From Roseiflexaceae bacterium UBA965 (GTDB lineage Bacteria > Chloroflexota > Chloroflexia > Chloroflexales > Roseiflexaceae), in assembly GCA_002292925.1 (NCBI GenBank), contig DBCF01000231.1:1-10715 (forward strand): a stretch of 10,715 nt of DNA. Reading direction: 5' to 3'. This document shows positions 1-6,075 of the stretch, piece after piece (position 1 is the first letter of the stretch; every line of letters starts with the position of its first letter). The position numbers and the translations under genes were made by a program. The notes below the pieces were generated by a model, which saw nothing but the letters and a program-made list of their open reading frames with translations, did no database searches and was not told where the DNA came from.

Positions 1-12
1 TCGCCCGTACGC

Positions 13-41
13 GTCGGCATGATTCGCCCTTACGTGCCGAC
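13..41 (-). terminator. inverted repeat spanning the stop codon of the MtfA-like gene
   Basis: Bases 13-21 (GTCGGCATG) pair with 33-41 (CGTGCCGAC) in a 9-bp stem containing one G-T pair. The 11-base loop contains the stop codon of the minus-strand gene ending at 30. No T-tract is visible on the minus strand before the window ends, so this could be a terminator, an mRNA 3'-end stabiliser or chance. Confidence 0.25.
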
Positions 42-1079
42 ATGAAACTGGATGGCACTGGGCCACGGCCGCTCGCCACTCTGATAAAATTCTCGGTTGC
101 CGCGGACATAGCCGAGGTAATCTGTGGCAATAAACTGTCGTGGATCTAATCGTGTATAGCTACACAATGCCGCAAACAACTGTGGGCTAGTGGTTGCCAT
201 TTGGTGTGGGTTGCGCCAAAACATTTCCCAATATCCTGCCAAAAACTCCCCATCTGTTTGAAACACATAGGGGTGCCCGAGGGGCATCTGACCGTCGAGT
301 GGTGGCCGCCCGTGATACCAGGCCTGATAACAGTGGTATTCGGCGCGTTTGCCTGCCCCAAACTCTGCCAATTCGCTGGCACTCATGCCCGGCAATTCGC
401 CCCGGCAGACGCCGGTTTTTTGGATACGCATTGCCGTACCATCGAGCAGATGCCCCAGCTCATGCAAGAGCGGGCAGACATTGGGAATCGGCGTAAAGAA
501 CCCTTCGTAGAGGCGCTCGACCTGCAACAAAATCTGATGCGCTTCGACACCATAACAACCACCACCAACACCCCCAGCCCTGGCATAACTGGTTGCATCG
601 GTGTAGAGTGCAAATTGCGGCTGGCTCGCCACCACTAGCTCGAGCACGTCAGGTCGCTGCCAGAAACAGAGTAATAGTTGGCCTGCAATCAATGCCCGCA
701 TACTGAGTGTGGCCGGGATGACGGTGCGCTCGCGAAAGAGCACAATCTTGAGCCGGCGATCCGCCAACAATTCATTAAGTTTTGTACGGAATTGCTGTCG
801 TTGGGCTGAATCGAGTCGGGGAATCAACGGCAAAAAATGCCCGAGGGCGTCAAGCTCTGCAGTCGTATCAAACACCAAACCAGCCAGTGGCACACGATAC
901 CCTGCCCCATAATAATTGACCAATTCATGCCAGCGGGCAATCAGCGTCGCTCCCGAGATTTGCCAGTGTTGCCCTGTAATAACTGCGTCTTGATGCAAAA
1001 TTTGGGTAGCGATGGTGAATTGGTCACGGGTGGCGTGGAGCGCACAATGGGCCAATGATTGATAATCGTGGGTGTGCAT
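30..1079 (-). CDS. MtfA-like (peptidase family M90) zinc metallopeptidase
   Basis: A 349-residue protein with a gluzincin-type active site: HELGH at residues 206-210 followed by LLDG, with a probable third zinc ligand Glu278 in the segment DGEFLAGYWEMFW. Residues about 82-162 (LPLIPRLDSAQRQQF, then MRALIAGQLLLCFW and ALYTDA) resemble the MtfA pattern of a short helical region, a 'mR..IA.qA.lLL' helix and a strand before the HExxH helix. In E. coli, MtfA binds the Mlc repressor and has aminopeptidase activity. That partner is not expected here, so the physiological role is unknown. No signal peptide is apparent, so it is probably cytoplasmic. The first about 80 residues are not recognisable as part of the M90 core. 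The ATG at 1079 is supported by an AAGAAGG-type ribosome site at about 1085-1091. The gene is divergent from the metal-protein unit at 1315. Family assignment is by motif recall, not by search. Confidence 0.62.
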   Translation of the reverse strand: MHTHDYQSLAHCALHATRDQFTIATQILHQDAVITGQHWQISGATLIARWHELVNYYGAGYRVPLAGLVFDTTAELDALGHFLPLIPRLDSAQRQQFRTKLNELLADRRLKIVLFRERTVIPATLSMRALIAGQLLLCFWQRPDVLELVVASQPQFALYTDATSYARAGGVGGGCYGVEAHQILLQVERLYEGFFTPIPNVCPLLHELGHLLDGTAMRIQKTGVCRGELPGMSASELAEFGAGKRAEYHCYQAWYHGRPPLDGQMPLGHPYVFQTDGEFLAGYWEMFWRNPHQMATTSPQLFAALCSYTRLDPRQFIATDYLGYVRGNREFYQSGERPWPSAIQFHVGT

Positions 1080-1314
1080 TGGATACCTTCTTTAGGCTGA
1101 ATACTGTATCTGCGGAATCGTTATGCATGGTATTGCTGGCGTGTAGTGTGATTGGTACGCCTGTTTTGTCTACCAAATCAATGTGTTTATTGTAAATGAA
1201 AATGAGATGAGGAATGTGAATTTTTCTTTGTCTAATCTTGATGCAAATAGCGGTTGATTCTCATTTAGCAGGACTATAGTGTGAATGTCGGGAAGAGATT
1301 GAAGGAGGTCTTGA
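1080..1314. promoter_or_regulatory. divergent intergenic region between the MtfA-like gene and the metal-protein unit
   Basis: These 235 bases separate two divergent genes and must hold both promoters. The right half is AT-rich. Two 8-bp arms, AAATGAGA at 1200-1207 and TCTCATTT at 1259-1266, form a widely spaced inverted repeat (51 bases between). I saw no convincing ORF inside. Confidence 0.5.
1254..1280 (+). promoter_or_regulatory. candidate promoter with overlapping Fur-box-like sequence
   Basis: TTGATT at 1254-1259 and TATAGT at 1275-1280 resemble -35 and -10 elements, but the 15-base spacer is shorter than the usual 17. The sequence TTGATTCTCATTTA (1254-1267), read on the other strand, contains ATGAGAATCA, a string typical of Fur-box cores. 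The predicted start would be about 28 bases before the ATG at 1315. The site is suggestive only. Confidence 0.35.
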
Positions 1315-1545
1315 ATGACTACGGTAATGATTGTTGGAATTGTATTGATGGTGGCACGTATCGTATTGCGGATCGGCATATTGTTGGTGGTAATTTGGGG
1401 TGCGGTGCGTTTGTTCGAACGGTTTCGTACTCCGCAGCAACAACCAGTCACGCCGGTCTTGGCACCCGCAATGGTCGCCCCGAGCGCCGCACTCGCCGTC
1501 GCTGAACCCACTTCTGAAGCAAAAGATACTCAGGTAGGAGCATAA
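1315..1545 (+). CDS. small single-pass membrane protein of unknown function
   Basis: A 76-residue protein. Residues about 3-34 form one long hydrophobic helix interrupted by Arg15 and Arg19, followed by the basic stretch RLFERFR and a Pro/Ala/Val-rich tail (about residues 40-66) ending in an acidic segment. This suggests a membrane anchor with a flexible soluble tail, but I do not recognise the family. The start is well supported: GAAGGAGGT at 1301-1309 is a near-perfect ribosome site 5 bases before the ATG. Its stop lies only 4 bases before the ATG of the repeat-rich protein at 1550, so the two genes almost certainly form one transcript and may act together. The reading frame is small, but the strong ribosome site and tight coupling argue that it is real. 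Confidence 0.7.
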   Translation: MTTVMIVGIVLMVARIVLRIGILLVVIWGAVRLFERFRTPQQQPVTPVLAPAMVAPSAALAVAEPTSEAKDTQVGA

Positions 1546-1549
1546 CATC

Positions 1550-2248
1550 ATGACAACCACAAAACGTGATTGGATTCGTACGATTGGAATTACTGGCGCA
1601 ACATTGATTACCCTCGGCGCCTTGACCATGGGTGGCTTGTTTGCTGCCAATGCCACTGGGGTGATTACCTTGCCTGCAGGGCGCGGTGGTCAGATGATGG
1701 GTGGTCGTGGCGGTCATGACGGTATGATGGGTGGTCGTGGCGGGCATGGCGGTATGATGGGTGGTCGTGGCGGTCATGGCGGTATGATGGGGGGCCGCGG
1801 TGGTCAGATGATGGGCGGGCATGACGGCATGATGGGTGGCCGTGGCGGTCGTGACGGCATGATGCAAAATGGCGCCCAAGCCACTGCTGCTGATGCCCAA
1901 GTATTGCAACACACCTTGCATATGCTCCAGCAAGAGCAAGCCTTGGCAAGTGCGTTAGGTACTAGCAACCCCACTGCCAAAGCAATTGCTGCCAGTCGTG
2001 CAACCGATATCACCACGATTAGCAATTGGCTCAAAACCTGGTACCCCAACGAGACCATCCCCACGGCCCCGAGTGCCAGCGGTACGGTAGCCGAGTTGCG
2101 CCAAATGATGCAACACCATGATTTGATGCTCGACAAAATTTCCACTAACGGCACATTCGAACATCCCGAGTTGCAAAAGTGGTTGACTGATTCCCTCAAG
2201 CAACGCGCCACCGATGTCAGTGCCTTGTTTGGCACCCAAACCTCGTAA
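1550..2248 (+). CDS. exported Gly/Met/His-repeat protein with DUF305-like C-terminal domain
   Basis: A 232-residue protein with three parts. Residues about 9-36 are a signal peptide or membrane anchor after a short basic start. Residues about 44-105 are a tandem repeat of GGRGGH(D/G)GMM type, rich in Met pairs and His. Residues about 110-230 are helical and resemble DUF305: the run AIAASRATDITTISNWLKTWYP matches the 'lA..Ii..Q..EI..M..WL..WY' helix of that family, and QMMQHHDLML (185-194) matches its HH motif. The equivalent first motif reads MLQQEQAL (125-132) and lacks HH. Met/His-rich segments and DUF305 relatives such as CopM bind copper or silver, so a surface metal-binding or scavenging role is likely. 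That is inference. GGTAGGAG at 1533-1540 precedes the ATG. It is co-transcribed with the 76-residue protein and followed by a strong terminator. Confidence 0.72.
   Translation: MTTTKRDWIRTIGITGATLITLGALTMGGLFAANATGVITLPAGRGGQMMGGRGGHDGMMGGRGGHGGMMGGRGGHGGMMGGRGGQMMGGHDGMMGGRGGRDGMMQNGAQATAADAQVLQHTLHMLQQEQALASALGTSNPTAKAIAASRATDITTISNWLKTWYPNETIPTAPSASGTVAELRQMMQHHDLMLDKISTNGTFEHPELQKWLTDSLKQRATDVSALFGTQTS
1681..1865 (+). repeat. in-frame tandem repeat, 30-bp unit, encoding a Gly/Arg/His/Met decapeptide
   Basis: Three consecutive 30-bp copies (1701-1730, 1731-1760, 1761-1790) differ at only a few bases. They are flanked by shortened copies of 20, 24 and 21 bp (1681-1700, 1791-1814, 1815-1835) and a final diverged 30-bp copy (1836-1865). 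All length changes are multiples of three when the frame is followed, so the repeat stays coding. Such arrays tend to change copy number by slippage or recombination. Confidence 0.9.
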
Positions 2249-2261
2249 TTACTTGTTGTAC

Positions 2262-2307
2262 AACGAGCCCCCCATGCTGTGTCGCACAGCGTGGGGGGCT
2301 CGTTTTT
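2262..2307 (+). terminator. strong intrinsic terminator after the metal-protein unit
   Basis: Bases 2262-2281 pair with 2285-2304 in a 20-bp stem with a single wobble pair and a TCG loop. The stem holds a run of six C opposite six G, and the right arm runs into TTTTT at 2303-2307. It starts 13 bases after the stop at 2248. It also lies just beyond the 3' end of the convergent amidase gene. On that strand the tail is only weakly T-rich (TTGT), so termination there is less sure. Confidence 0.92.
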
Positions 2308-2320
2308 AGGGTGATTGAAT

Positions 2321-3973
2321 TTAGCCGAGGTAGACTTTGGGTTGGATGCTGATCCGCCATTGTTCGGCCACTTGCGCAGCTTCAATCAAGAGCGCTTCCT
2401 TCCATGGGCGTGCCATTAATTGGAATCCAACCGGCAATCCTGCTTTGGTATAGCCTGCCGGGATGCTAATCGACGGCAATCCACTCAAGTTGGCGGCAAA
2501 GGCAAAGCGCATGATTTCGAAGGTACTACTGAGATCGCTGATACCTTGTGGGATGTTGGCATCATCAATGGCAGGGGCAACGAGCCCTGCCGTGGGCGTG
2601 GCAATCATATCGACGGTGGTAAACAATTGCCGGAGCGTGGCAGTAAATGTCGTGCGGGTGCGTTGGGCATGTACAATGTCAGCTGCCGTAAACTCACGTG
2701 ACAACGCGAGTGACAAGCGAGTTTCATCGGTCAAGAGATGACCATGGCTGGCGAGTTGCGTGCCGAGACCATTGAGCATTTCACTGGTAATAATCATCGT
2801 ATGGGCTACCCGAGCCGCTTCAAGCCCCGGCACCGTGATTTCACGCAGTTCGGCGCCTGCCGAACGGTAATAGTGCAACATGCTACGGCAGTGCGACACG
2901 ATTTCGCTATCGGCATGTTCAAACCACGCCGGCATATAGCCAATCGTCATCCCCCGCAAATCACGCCGTCCCAAGTTTGGGGCGACGGGTGTGGGTTGTT
3001 TGTGGGTGGCGGGGTCGGCGGGGTCGCTGCCAGCCATACAAAAATAGGCACTGGCGATTTCGGCGGGGTATGGCGCAATTGGACCAGGATGTGACATGCT
3101 CCAGACCACCCCCGCACTGCCGTACGACGAAATCCGCCCATAGGTGGCTTTGAGTCCAATCATGCCACAAAACGCCGCCGGGATGCGAATCGAGCCGCCA
3201 CCGTCAGCACCCAACGCAATCAATGCCAAGCCGCTAGCGGTGGCTGATGCACCCCCACCCGAGCTTCCACCGGCAGTGTGGTTGGTGTGGTAGGGGTTGC
3301 GGGCGGGGCCGTGGGCTCGATTGGTACCAACCACGCCGAGTCCAATTTCGTGCATTTGTCCCTTACCGACGATGAGTGCTCCGGCTGCGCGTAATCGTGC
3401 CACGGCGGTGGCATCGTTGCTGGCAGGGGTCGCCCCAAGGAACGACGTCCCGCCGCCGGTGCGGTAATTGGCTACCGCAAACTCATCTTTGATCGAAACG
3501 GGGATGCCATCGAGTGCTCCGAGTGGTTGCCCCGCAGCATAGCGCGCCGTCGATACTTGAGCATCATGGAGCAATGCTGCATCATCATAGGCGATAAAGG
3601 CATTGAGTAATTGGTAGTCAGGGTGCTTCCGTTTGCTGATGGTTGCCTCAGCGATAGCGAGTGGGGTAATCGTCCCCGCCCGGAAGGCGTTGTGCAAATC
3701 ATTCATCGACGTCCAGGGTGCTATCACCGAGCGGGTGGCCACGTTGACGGTGTGTGGTTCAGCCACCTTTGCCGCCGTCCAATTGCCGTGCATGTCGGGC
3801 TCGCTGAGTGGTTCGCTACTATCGGTCTGTTGACGGTAGGCGGTGACCCCGGCACTTTTGAGTAAGCCTGGGGCAAGTAGTGCCCGTGTACGCGGATTTT
3901 CGAGCAAAAAACGTAGTAATTTGAGTGGTATGCCACGTAGGCGTGGTAATTTTACTGAAGTAAGATCGTACAT
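2321..3973 (-). CDS. amidase-signature (AS) family amidohydrolase
   Basis: A 550-residue protein if started at the ATG at 3973. AAGGAA lies 5 bases before this ATG; a TTG one codon upstream (3976) is less well spaced. Numbered from that TTG, the Ser-cisSer-Lys triad is complete: Lys163 in PVSIKDEF, Ser238 in GGSSGG and Ser262 in DGGGSIRIP. The Lys-to-cisSer gap (75) and the cisSer-to-Ser gap (24) equal those of mammalian FAAH (142, 217, 241). The family hydrolyses amides of varied size, and the exact substrate cannot be read from sequence. Residues about 1-90 are an extension before the AS core and include a basic, partly hydrophobic start, with no clear signal peptide. GatA (the tRNA amidotransferase subunit) is an alternative, but no gatB or gatC is nearby and the N-terminal extension argues against it. 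Transcription converges on the terminator at 2262-2307. Confidence 0.9.
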   Translation of the reverse strand: MYDLTSVKLPRLRGIPLKLLRFLLENPRTRALLAPGLLKSAGVTAYRQQTDSSEPLSEPDMHGNWTAAKVAEPHTVNVATRSVIAPWTSMNDLHNAFRAGTITPLAIAEATISKRKHPDYQLLNAFIAYDDAALLHDAQVSTARYAAGQPLGALDGIPVSIKDEFAVANYRTGGGTSFLGATPASNDATAVARLRAAGALIVGKGQMHEIGLGVVGTNRAHGPARNPYHTNHTAGGSSGGGASATASGLALIALGADGGGSIRIPAAFCGMIGLKATYGRISSYGSAGVVWSMSHPGPIAPYPAEIASAYFCMAGSDPADPATHKQPTPVAPNLGRRDLRGMTIGYMPAWFEHADSEIVSHCRSMLHYYRSAGAELREITVPGLEAARVAHTMIITSEMLNGLGTQLASHGHLLTDETRLSLALSREFTAADIVHAQRTRTTFTATLRQLFTTVDMIATPTAGLVAPAIDDANIPQGISDLSSTFEIMRFAFAANLSGLPSISIPAGYTKAGLPVGFQLMARPWKEALLIEAAQVAEQWRISIQPKVYLG

Positions 3974-4116
3974 CAAAATTCCTTATTTGGTTCATGCAGT
4001 TATACATTGCGTAGCTTTCGTTATACCATGAATAGCCGAGATATTTGGACAATATTTGCGAAATAGTATCGTTATTTCGTATGTTTAATCAAATTTCAAT
4101 CTTTGCCTCGTCAGGT

Positions 4117-4143
4117 GACGACCCGGGTAGGGTCTCGGTCGTC
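4117..4143. repeat. inverted repeat in the amidase-GGT gap
   Basis: GACGACC at 4117-4123 pairs with GGTCGTC at 4137-4143 (7 bp, 13-base loop). An alternative inner pairing between GACC- and GGTC-containing segments is possible. No T-tract follows on either strand. It might be an operator or a structured RNA segment; function unknown. Confidence 0.4.
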
Positions 4144-4241
4144 AATTCACCTGCATGTCGCCCACGCATTTTCATTAAAGAAAAAACAACATATGCGCCA
4201 CGTGAATAAGCGACGCATACGTCTGATTGTTTGCGCCCGTA

Positions 4242-4274
4242 CCCACTCTGCCACCGCATTGGTCGCAGAGTGGG
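4242..4274 (-). terminator. hairpin just after the GGT-family gene, possible terminator
   Basis: CCCACTCTG at 4242-4250 pairs perfectly with CAGAGTGGG at 4266-4274. Inside, a further 3-bp ACC/GGT helix can close a 5-base loop. It starts 17 bases after the minus-strand stop at 4291, the place expected for a terminator, but no U-tract follows, so it may instead protect the mRNA 3' end. Confidence 0.42.
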
Positions 4275-4290
4275 ACAATATCCCCGCAGC

Positions 4291-5886
4291 TTAAACGACC
4301 AAGGCCACGCCCGAGCACCCGGGGTCAGCGCCACCCTGCAAGACACCATTGCGCATAGCAACGCCGTGCACGAGTGCCATTTCGCCGTAGCTTTGGGGTA
4401 AGCGTACGATGGGATGCCGCTTGCGCACTTCGGCACAAATGTATTCGGGGATGCGACCGTGGCAGACGATATTGTTGCCTTGGCAGTCGACGCGGGGCGC
4501 TGCAATCGCATCACTGATGTTCATGTCAAAGTCAATGAAGTTGAGGATGGTCTGCAACACCGCCGTGATAATCCGTGACGCACCAGGCGCGCCTACGACG
4601 AGTACTGGCTTGCCATCCTTCGAAATGATGGTGGGTGCCATGCCGGTGGTGCGCCCGACCCGGGGGGCAATTGAATTGCGATGTCCGGGGAAGGGGTGGA
4701 AGTTGACCATCGAATTGTTGTACATGAAGCCCAACCCCGGCGTGATAATTCCCGACGACATCCCCAATGAATGCGTCAATGCCACACACATGCCGTTTTG
4801 GTCGACCACACTGATATGAGTGGTGTCGGGTGGCGTGGTGGGGGTATCACCGGGGGTAATTGGTTTGCCCGCATTGATATGTGCTTGCCATTCGCTGGCT
4901 CGCTGACGCGATGTCATCCATTCGACCGGTACTGGCCCACCCCGGGGATCGCCCAAATGGGCGTTGCGGTCCGTAAAAGCCGCCTTCATCGCCATGGCAA
5001 CCAGATAGATGTATTCGGCGCTGTTATGCCCCAAGGCCGTCAGGTTGTAGCCTTCGAGGATGTTGAGGATCTCAATCACCGTTGGGCCGCCATGGGGGGC
5101 CTGCGACGTGACAATATCGTAGCCACGGTAGGTGCCCCGCACCGCTTGTTCTTCGGCCACTTGGTAATCATTCAAGTCGGCGGCGGTGACATATGCGCCA
5201 TTGGCGGCCAAATCGCTACTGATTTTGGCGGCTAATTCGCCATGATAAAAATCATCGGCACCGTGTTTGACAATGTGACGCAAGGTATTGGCGTAATCGG
5301 GGTTTTTGAGGATCTCGCCTTCGTCGTAGGGTTGCCCGTCGCGCAAATAAATCCGACCTGATTCGGCATAGCTGGTTAGGTATTCGAGTTGCGACACCGA
5401 TTCGGGGTACTTGGTGCGTTTCTTCCAGCGATTGGCGAGGTGGCTATCGACCACAAAGCCCCGCTCGGCAGTGTCGATGGCGGGGGCGATGACATCCCCC
5501 CAGCTCCGGGTGCCAAAGCGCTTGAGCAAGGTGTCGAGGGCGAGGAGGGTTCCCGGCGTACAAATCGAGGTATAGCCTTTGTCGTTGACTTTGCCCTGCA
5601 AAAAATAGCCCCAGCCGTCGGGGCTGAGCCGGATGAATTTGTCGACCCACATGTCGGCAGTGGCTAGTGACCCAGCCAAGGCGGGGGCATCGAGCAATAC
5701 CGGCGCTTCGCCGGGTTTTTGTACCAAGGCCAGGGCATAGCCGCCAATCCCACACATTTGCGGATTGACGATGGCTTGGACAAAGGCACAGGTCACGGCG
5801 GCGTCGACGGCGTTGCCGCCACTGCGCAATACTTGGGCGCCGGCTTCGACGGCAATCGGCTCTGGTCCCGAAATAACAGCACTCAT
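4291..5886 (-). CDS. gamma-glutamyltransferase-family Ntn hydrolase with altered substrate pocket
   Basis: A 531-residue protein with the full GGT fold signature. Near the N-terminus are ISGPEPIAVEAG, GGNAVDAAV and NPQMCGIGGY. The self-cleavage site is DTTHISVVD, making Thr355 the predicted nucleophile and start of the small subunit. Near the C-terminus are MAPTII and GAPGASRI. The start at 5886 is chosen because AAGGAG lies 6 bases upstream. The longer frame to 5964 has no ribosome site, and the region before 5886 looks like promoter. Unlike E. coli GGT there is no signal peptide, so it is probably cytoplasmic. By my alignment with the E. coli enzyme, the residues that bind the gamma-glutamyl alpha-groups are changed: Asn411 to Gly375, Gln430 to Ser392, Asp433 to Asn395 and Ser462-Ser463 to Thr-Gly; no equivalent of Arg114 is visible. 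True glutathione hydrolase activity is therefore doubtful. Confidence 0.88.
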   Translation of the reverse strand: MSAVISGPEPIAVEAGAQVLRSGGNAVDAAVTCAFVQAIVNPQMCGIGGYALALVQKPGEAPVLLDAPALAGSLATADMWVDKFIRLSPDGWGYFLQGKVNDKGYTSICTPGTLLALDTLLKRFGTRSWGDVIAPAIDTAERGFVVDSHLANRWKKRTKYPESVSQLEYLTSYAESGRIYLRDGQPYDEGEILKNPDYANTLRHIVKHGADDFYHGELAAKISSDLAANGAYVTAADLNDYQVAEEQAVRGTYRGYDIVTSQAPHGGPTVIEILNILEGYNLTALGHNSAEYIYLVAMAMKAAFTDRNAHLGDPRGGPVPVEWMTSRQRASEWQAHINAGKPITPGDTPTTPPDTTHISVVDQNGMCVALTHSLGMSSGIITPGLGFMYNNSMVNFHPFPGHRNSIAPRVGRTTGMAPTIISKDGKPVLVVGAPGASRIITAVLQTILNFIDFDMNISDAIAAPRVDCQGNNIVCHGRIPEYICAEVRKRHPIVRLPQSYGEMALVHGVAMRNGVLQGGADPGCSGVALVV

Positions 5887-5918
5887 AGTTGCTCCTTGGG
5901 TGTAATTGTGGTGGCAAT

Positions 5919-5924
5919 ATTGTA
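5919..5924 (-). promoter_or_regulatory. candidate -10 element of the GGT-family gene
   Basis: Read on the minus strand this is TACAAT, one change from TATAAT, placed so that the transcript would have a leader of roughly 26 bases before the ATG at 5886. No good -35 is seen. The expected -35 area falls inside the imperfect palindrome at 5936-5980, which could hold a regulator-binding site. Confidence 0.35.
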
Positions 5925-5935
5925 CCACTTGGATA

Positions 5936-5980
5936 GCGAATCTCCGCACAAATGGTAGCGCCATTTGGGCGGAGATTAGC
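5936..5980. repeat. 20-step imperfect hairpin between the membrane-protein and GGT-family genes
   Basis: Arms 5936-5955 and 5961-5980 pair in blocks of 2, 9 and 7 bp separated by two single mismatches, with a TAGCG loop. It lies 96 bases past the minus-strand stop at 6076 and 50 bases before the ATG at 5886. No U-tract follows on either strand. It may end the upstream transcript, or act as an operator for the GGT-family gene. Confidence 0.6.
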
Positions 5981-6075
5981 GGTGATCTAATGAGCGGGAT
6001 GTTACTCCGCCGTGGTGTTCGTACAGACTACCACCATCTGGGCACTTAATATAGGTATTGATGAAGGGCACTTTT

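Larger units (their letters stand above)
3974..4290. other. non-coding gap between the amidase and GGT-family genes
   Basis: These 317 bases show no ORF with a credible start or composition. The part next to the amidase (about 3974-4090) is AT-rich and should hold its promoter. On the minus strand TATAAC-like hexamers occur, but I cannot pair one confidently with a -35. The remainder contains two inverted repeats, 4117-4143 and 4242-4274, listed separately. Confidence 0.5.

Noticed and set aside
1448..1949. Long minus-strand frames rich in Thr/His or His/Arg repeats opposite the repeat protein
   Set aside because: They are the antisense reading of the 30-bp repeat. They lack ribosome sites, and the plus-strand frame has a signal peptide, a good ribosome site, a terminator and a DUF305-like domain.
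2255..2264. GTTGTACAAC palindrome before the terminator
   Set aside because: It is a perfect 10-base palindrome, but it is short, AT-rich and adjacent to the terminator stem, so chance is the simplest explanation.
2321..3973. Amidase gene as gatA
   Set aside because: The AS signature is shared, but the protein has about 90 extra N-terminal residues and no gatB or gatC is in the window, so a stand-alone amidase is more likely.
3974..4514. 141-residue minus-strand frame (4089-4514) in the amidase-GGT gap
   Set aside because: Half of it lies over the GGT-family gene in another frame. No ribosome site and no recognisable protein features were seen.
5887..5964. 26-codon N-terminal extension of the GGT-family protein
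   Set aside because: No ribosome site precedes the ATG at 5964. The extension is not a signal peptide and overlaps a palindrome and promoter-like bases, while AAGGAG sits just before the ATG at 5886.
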